Source: an uncultured Granulosicoccus sp.
GTDB lineage: Bacteria; Pseudomonadota; Gammaproteobacteria; Granulosicoccales; Granulosicoccaceae
Length of the DNA stretch: 19,762 bases
Assembly: GCA_937924505.1 (NCBI GenBank)
Contig: CALDSR010000034.1
Location: 1-19,762, forward strand
Reading direction: 5' to 3'
Shown: positions 15,902-19,762 of the stretch, in pieces
Numbering within the stretch: the first letter of the stretch is position 1
How the letters are laid out: each line of letters begins with the position of its first letter
Position numbers and translations under genes: made by a program
The notes under the pieces: model-generated
Seen by the model: the letters and a program-made list of their open reading frames with translations, nothing else
Databases searched by the model: none
What the model was told of the DNA's origin: nothing

Positions 15902-15956
15902 AGATGTCCAGAATTGAAACTATCATAGCCTGACAACAAGCCTGTACCATACCCTG
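15902..15956. promoter_or_regulatory. Compact divergent spacer between GT4 and metallophosphoesterase genes
   Basis: Only 55 bases separate the GTG of the minus-strand GT4 gene from the ATG of the plus-strand phosphoesterase gene, so promoters for both must overlap here or extend into the coding regions. A TATCAT hexamer at 15921-15926 resembles a plus-strand -10 box, but no -35 box matches it. CCTGACAACA at 15929-15938 is shared with the divergent spacer at 13031-13125. Confidence 0.4.
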
Positions 15957-17714
15957 ATGGCTGACTTACCCACGATCGCCGTCATAGCCGACGCGCATTT
16001 TCACGACCCTGATAGTAACTATGATGGCGCCCGCACGATGTTGGGTGAACGACACGTCACTTTGCGAAGCTGGAAAGACACCCGCAGTTCTTCGCGAGTA
16101 TTTAATGAAAGCGCACAGGCGTTCAGAAGCGCCGTAGCCGAAATCAACAAGCGCGGCGTTCGTCACGTCGTGCTGCTCGGTGACTACACGGATGATGGGC
16201 AAATTGAAGCAACAAGGCGCCTTGCGGATCTACTCAAACACTATCGGCAAGAATTTGGAATAGCGTTTTACGCAATACCGGGTAATCATGACTTCTACGG
16301 CCCGGAGGGCAAGCATCTATCAACACGATTTGTCACCGCGCCAGATTGCACAGTTTTGGTGACCAGCGACCCCAACATTGCTGGCACTGAACCTGACACC
16401 TCAGTACTGACTCGAAAAATATATTGCGAAGGCTCACCTGCCAACTTGATGCTCATGGCCGATTTCGGATTGTTCCGACAATCCGAGTATCGCTACTGGG
16501 AAACACCGTTTGGTCAATGCGATCTACCCGCATCACGGATGTTCAATGCTCGATCTCCCGACGGCAAGACGGTTCACCGGCTTATGGATGCATCTTATCT
16601 GGTCGAAGCCAGCGACGGACTCTGGTTACTGATGATCGACGCCAATGTATTCGAGCCACGTAACGGCAGGACTGACCCCAGCCGGAAAAGTACGTTCTTG
16701 AACAGCTCGGATGCAGGATGGAACGCCTTGTTGCGGGTCAAACCATTTCTGATCAACTGGATTCAGGATGTCTATACCAGAGCAAAAAATTCAGGCAAGA
16801 TAGTGTATGCGTTTTCGCACTATCCGATCATTGACCCCTTCGATGATCTTGCAGGCCATGAAGCAAAGCTGTTTGACAACACCGAAAATATCCGACGATC
16901 GCCGAAGCATTCAGTTGCAAGCACCCTGGCTGAAACCGGGCTCAAATTGCATTTCAGTGGACATATGCATGTAAATGCCACGACCCACAGACACTATGAG
17001 AATTTCAAGATAACTGACATCGCTGTGCCGTCTCTATCAGCGTTCCCGGCGGCCTGCAAATTGATTCATTCTGCCGAACAAGGTTGCACGATAGACACCG
17101 TCGCGATCAATGATATGGCTGTTGACCCGTTATTGATGTCCTATTACCGGGCAGAATCCAACGCCTCCAATGAAACTCATTGCGCCTCTTTGAATGCACA
17201 AACCTATGGTGACTTCCTCTACCAACGGATGCGTTCGCGGACGATACATCATTATCTGATCAAGGATTGGCCAAAAGATATTGCAATTCAAGTCGAACGT
17301 ACCACTGCAGCCGATTTGATTGTACTGTTGCTGGCCCAACAAGCGACACCAGACCTGCTTTTTTTTGGCCCGCTTCGTGACGTTGCTTCAGAAGAACTGC
17401 AATCAAAATTTGCCACGCTAACCAAACAACATGACATCTCACAGGACGATGCATCTGCCTGCTCTATGACGACACTGATCGCTGATTGGTATTGCCTACG
17501 GCATGGCGGCCCATTGGCAAGCCCTTACATCACGCCGGCTAACCTTAAACTGTATCAATTCCTGGTCGATATGCAGGTCGACGTATTAGCCGGTTATGCA
17601 ACCGATACGGTGAAATCCCACGCTGAGTTTTTTACCGTATTTCTATACATTCTCAAGCAGTCAATGCAACGTCTTGATGAGGACACGACCGTGGCATTTT
17701 CCGAAATACATTAA
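15957..17714 (+). CDS. Calcineurin-like metallophosphoesterase with large C-terminal region
   Basis: The 585-residue protein has a complete calcineurin-type metallophosphoesterase domain in its first 365 residues. DAHF (Asp12, His14), LLGDYTDDG (Asp76), PGNHD (Asn110, His111), SHYP (His288) and SGHMHVN (His336, His338) supply the two-metal site. Such enzymes cleave phosphomonoesters or phosphodiesters, including nucleotide-sugar and lipid pyrophosphates. A long insertion of about 170 residues lies between the GNHD and SHYP motifs. The last 220 residues match no domain recognised here and are mostly helical-looking with several cysteines. No signal peptide is visible, so a cytoplasmic place is likely. 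The ATG at 15957 lacks a clear Shine-Dalgarno site. It is transcribed divergently from the GT4/deacetylase pair; a role in releasing a phosphate-linked glycan intermediate is inference. Confidence 0.9.
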   Translation: MADLPTIAVIADAHFHDPDSNYDGARTMLGERHVTLRSWKDTRSSSRVFNESAQAFRSAVAEINKRGVRHVVLLGDYTDDGQIEATRRLADLLKHYRQEFGIAFYAIPGNHDFYGPEGKHLSTRFVTAPDCTVLVTSDPNIAGTEPDTSVLTRKIYCEGSPANLMLMADFGLFRQSEYRYWETPFGQCDLPASRMFNARSPDGKTVHRLMDASYLVEASDGLWLLMIDANVFEPRNGRTDPSRKSTFLNSSDAGWNALLRVKPFLINWIQDVYTRAKNSGKIVYAFSHYPIIDPFDDLAGHEAKLFDNTENIRRSPKHSVASTLAETGLKLHFSGHMHVNATTHRHYENFKITDIAVPSLSAFPAACKLIHSAEQGCTIDTVAINDMAVDPLLMSYYRAESNASNETHCASLNAQTYGDFLYQRMRSRTIHHYLIKDWPKDIAIQVERTTAADLIVLLLAQQATPDLLFFGPLRDVASEELQSKFATLTKQHDISQDDASACSMTTLIADWYCLRHGGPLASPYITPANLKLYQFLVDMQVDVLAGYATDTVKSHAEFFTVFLYILKQSMQRLDEDTTVAFSEIH

Positions 17715-17731
17715 CCTGAAATCCCAACGCC

Positions 17732-18049
17732 TCAAGCTTGCTTCGAACCACCTCGGCAGGGAGGAGATGCAGGGACCTGCTCACCTCGATCCTGCCACTC
17801 ACTTAGCGTATAGGTGTGCAAGCTCAGCGCATGGATGGGGCCTGCCAACAAATCAGCCAACAGCTTATTGACCGTGCGATGCCTCGGTACCAAGCCCAAG
17901 CCTTCAAACTCATTACTGACAACCGTCACTTTAAAGTGACTTTCCGACCCAGTCGGTACGTTGTGCTTGTCGCTTTCGTTAATGATGTCCAGTCTCGCCG
18001 GCGCCAGATGCTCGACAAGGGTGTCATTGATCGTTTCCATCAGACTCAT
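17732..18049 (-). CDS. bolA: BolA family protein
   Basis: The 105-residue protein matches Escherichia coli BolA throughout: an N-terminal helix, INESDKHNVPTGSESHFKVTVVS, the RHRTVNKLL segment, the invariant IHALSLHTYTLSEW (with the conserved histidine), and the C-terminal SPPCRGG. BolA proteins pair with monothiol glutaredoxins around iron-sulfur clusters and influence morphology and envelope genes under stress. The first ATG at 18049 is used; a second in-frame ATG is three codons later. The gene is 86 bases downstream of the methyltransferase and ends 17 bases from the convergent phosphoesterase gene, with no obvious hairpin terminator between the two. It marks the edge of the glycan region and a return to ordinary chromosomal genes. 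Confidence 0.95.
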   Translation of the reverse strand: MSLMETINDTLVEHLAPARLDIINESDKHNVPTGSESHFKVTVVSNEFEGLGLVPRHRTVNKLLADLLAGPIHALSLHTYTLSEWQDRGEQVPASPPCRGGSKQA

Positions 18050-18135
18050 GATTGACTACCTGCCTTTGCGCTTGGTTCGTAATGGGTAAAATCAGAACAA
18101 CCCGGATCGATGTCGGTATGAGAAGTTCACGTAGC

Positions 18136-19017
18136 TTAACTTGGCGAGTCAGAAGGCTTGGACAGCACAACCCATAGATAGCCAATAATGTATTCCTTGA
18201 TCCACGGCACATCAAGAAATATTTTTGTCCATGACGCAAACCGTGAACCAAAGGGTTGCGGATACATTTTGTAGTCAAGGCTGGAATCTTTGAATACTTT
18301 TTCAAAATCACTGACCAGAAGTTTGTTCAGATAGTCGCTTGGGATTTTTTCATGATCGTACTTGTTCTGCTTGCGATTTCCATCCTCATCAAAATCATGC
18401 AATGTGGGTTTGTACCAATCCGATTCATACACACGTTTGCACGCCCTGAGCACAGTGCGCTCGGAAAAGAAAACATGGGCATAAGGCACTGGCATTGTGG
18501 ACCAAAGGTGTGGGGCAAAAGGATGCTTCCAACCCCAGGTACCCACTAGCAACTGACCACCGGGCTTCAGAATTCTGCTGATTTCCTCCAGCATGAGCCC
18601 TGGTTTCTCGACATGTTCAAAAACATCGAAGCACAGGATCGTATCAACGCTGTTGTCGTCAAGGGGAATGCCGTCGATTGAGCTTTCATGGAATTCAGCA
18701 CGCTCACTGGCTCGAAGCTCTTTGGCCACAGCGATGGCGTCGGTATCAATATCGACGCCGATAACTCTCTTCGCTCCGTAGTCCAGATACCCCAAACTGA
18801 TGGCACCGTCGAAACAACCGAGATCAAGAACAACCTTGTCTTTTATGATTACGCCAAATTTTTCTGCGGCATCGGTCACTTGCGCAACCAGGGACAAGCG
18901 ATATTCAGCGTAGCTTTCATCTGTCGCAAGCGCTGATTTCATGTCATCCGAATGCGCGACTTCGCTTGACGAAAACTTTTTTGCCAGACAATACAAAATA
19001 TTTTCCGAGATCAACAC
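18136..19017 (-). CDS. SAM-dependent methyltransferase (class I)
   Basis: The 293-residue protein has the Rossmann-type methyltransferase core. VVLDLGCFDGAISLGYL (about 63-79) is the SAM-binding motif I, RVIGVDID ends in the acidic residue that contacts the ribose, DTILCFDVFEHVEKPG (125-140) is the motif IV region, and ISRILKPGGQLLVGTW (146-161) is the usual post-motif strand. It fits Methyltransf_11/UbiE-like families. Residues 1-55 form a helical lead, and the last 100 residues are an extension with HPFAPHLWSTMPVPYAHVFFSE, seen in methyltransferases that act on glycans or small molecules. The start at 19017 is a GTG with GAGAGG about 12 bases upstream. The substrate is unknown. It lies between a lipase-like gene and bolA on the same strand. 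Confidence 0.88.
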   Translation of the reverse strand: MLISENILYCLAKKFSSSEVAHSDDMKSALATDESYAEYRLSLVAQVTDAAEKFGVIIKDKVVLDLGCFDGAISLGYLDYGAKRVIGVDIDTDAIAVAKELRASERAEFHESSIDGIPLDDNSVDTILCFDVFEHVEKPGLMLEEISRILKPGGQLLVGTWGWKHPFAPHLWSTMPVPYAHVFFSERTVLRACKRVYESDWYKPTLHDFDEDGNRKQNKYDHEKIPSDYLNKLLVSDFEKVFKDSSLDYKMYPQPFGSRFASWTKIFLDVPWIKEYIIGYLWVVLSKPSDSPS

Positions 19018-19175
19018 TTCACTGACGCCCCTCTCTGGACATTCGCAGGGAATTAGGATTCTTAAGGGAGCCCCTGCTCACGCGACCTTAGTATCAATTT
19101 TATCAGAATTGCCCAGTTCGCAAGCTTGAGTCGCGCTAATATTTTCGAACGATATTCGCAGTTTTTAAATAGATT

Positions 19176-19762
19176 TCAAGGGAATGACTGCGAGCGGACT
19201 TGGTTCACACGCGGTGAGAACGGACAATCCAGATTCTGGGCCTCTGGACGCGCAAACCGACCTGAAGACAAAAATTGCAGAACTTCGCCAATGACTCTAT
19301 CGTCATTCATGATGAACGTATGGGCGACTGGTACAGTAAGACTCGCACACATGCCCTCAACCGCCGTGGCTTTTACAGAAACCTTGCCGTCATCAGGGTT
19401 CGGCAAACTTTGTGACAACAAAGGATTGATCGTGCGTGTTCCAGCGATGACGGCTGTTGGCACGGTTACCGGACCAAGTTTTCGCGGAATGCCGGTTGCT
19501 TCATCCGTACCAAGTTGCAACCCTGCAACACCCAGTATAAATGCCGCACCAGGATAGCGGCGTACGGTATCGATAACTTCACTGCCCTGATTCGGCGGTG
19601 CCAGCATGACGAAGCGTCCGAAATCCGACACCTCATTATTTTCAAGGTAATAGCGTACGAGAATGCCGCCTAGCGAGTGAGTAACAAAATGAATGCGTTT
19701 GCTTCCTTGCCATCGACAATTGTCGAGCCCGGCCGGTACTGCTGTATTGCTTAATTCTTCGA
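19176..19762 (-). CDS. Alpha/beta hydrolase, lipase-like, cut by right window edge
   Basis: The frame is open from the right edge to a stop at 19176, giving the last 195 residues. An internal GTG at 19631 is not the true start, because the frame continues upstream without a stop and carries catalytic sequence there. RIHFVTHSLGGILVRYYL holds the nucleophile serine in the elbow (T-H-S-L-G, a common variant of GxSxG). FVMLAPPNQGSEVID follows, as in triacylglycerol lipases and PGAP1-like hydrolases. Candidate catalytic Asp is in PNPDDGKVSV and catalytic His in VAHTFIM, in the proper order. The N-terminus, and hence any signal peptide, lies outside the window. A carboxylesterase or lipase activity is likely; the substrate is unknown. 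Confidence 0.88.
   Translation of the reverse strand, partial: EELSNTAVPAGLDNCRWQGSKRIHFVTHSLGGILVRYYLENNEVSDFGRFVMLAPPNQGSEVIDTVRRYPGAAFILGVAGLQLGTDEATGIPRKLGPVTVPTAVIAGTRTINPLLSQSLPNPDDGKVSVKATAVEGMCASLTVPVAHTFIMNDDRVIGEVLQFLSSGRFARPEAQNLDCPFSPRVNQVRSQSFP

Noticed and set aside
17715..17731. Terminator between the convergent phosphoesterase and bolA genes
   Set aside because: The 17-base gap has no GC-rich hairpin followed by a T run on either strand.
19176..19631. Complete small protein of 151 residues starting at GTG 19631
   Set aside because: The frame continues upstream to the window edge and includes the nucleophile-elbow THSLGG, so the gene is longer and cut by the window.

Overview
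The window reads as a chromosomal stretch from a proteobacterium, most likely a gammaproteobacterium. The best lineage marker is a full-length BolA (17732-18049) with the typical C-terminal SPPCRG motif. Base composition looks fairly even, genes are tightly packed, and no RNA genes, insertion sequences, prophage genes or CRISPR arrays were seen.

Most of the window (13030 down to 1, minus strand) is one long, tightly spaced gene run that leaves the left edge. In order of transcription it holds: a fused two-domain oligopeptide-type ABC ATPase; a Tat-exported substrate-binding protein; two permeases; a MurG-like (COG4671-type) glycosyltransferase; a GT4 glycosyltransferase; a second MurG-like glycosyltransferase; an 894-residue ABC-exporter-like membrane protein; a stand-alone cyclic-nucleotide-binding-fold protein; and the start of a polysaccharide deacetylase. 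Most junctions overlap by 1 to 11 bases or are only a few bases apart, which suggests translational coupling. The run therefore joins a peptide/oligosaccharide-type importer to a set of envelope glycan enzymes.

The most unusual gene is the ABC-exporter-like protein at 628-3312. It keeps a normal membrane domain, but every catalytic motif of its nucleotide-binding domain is degenerate. The domain also carries about 280 extra residues in which the Q-loop segment recurs three times. The next gene is a cyclic-nucleotide-binding fold that lacks the key pocket glutamate, so two consecutive gene products have abandoned normal nucleotide-binding residues. A second unusual point is an A11 run near the end of the upstream MurG-like gene, placed so that a one-base slip would fuse it to the GT4 gene that follows.

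To the right lie divergent units that look functionally related: a plus-strand GT32-like glycosyltransferase (13126-14094), a minus-strand pair of GT4 glycosyltransferase and polysaccharide deacetylase (15901-14077), and a plus-strand metallophosphoesterase with a large unknown C-terminal region (15957-17714). The deacetylase of this pair is a paralogue of the one cut at the left edge. Together these look like an accessory system for making or modifying a surface glycan or glycolipid; this is inference from gene content. Beyond 17732 the content changes to bolA, a methyltransferase and a lipase-like hydrolase cut by the right edge.
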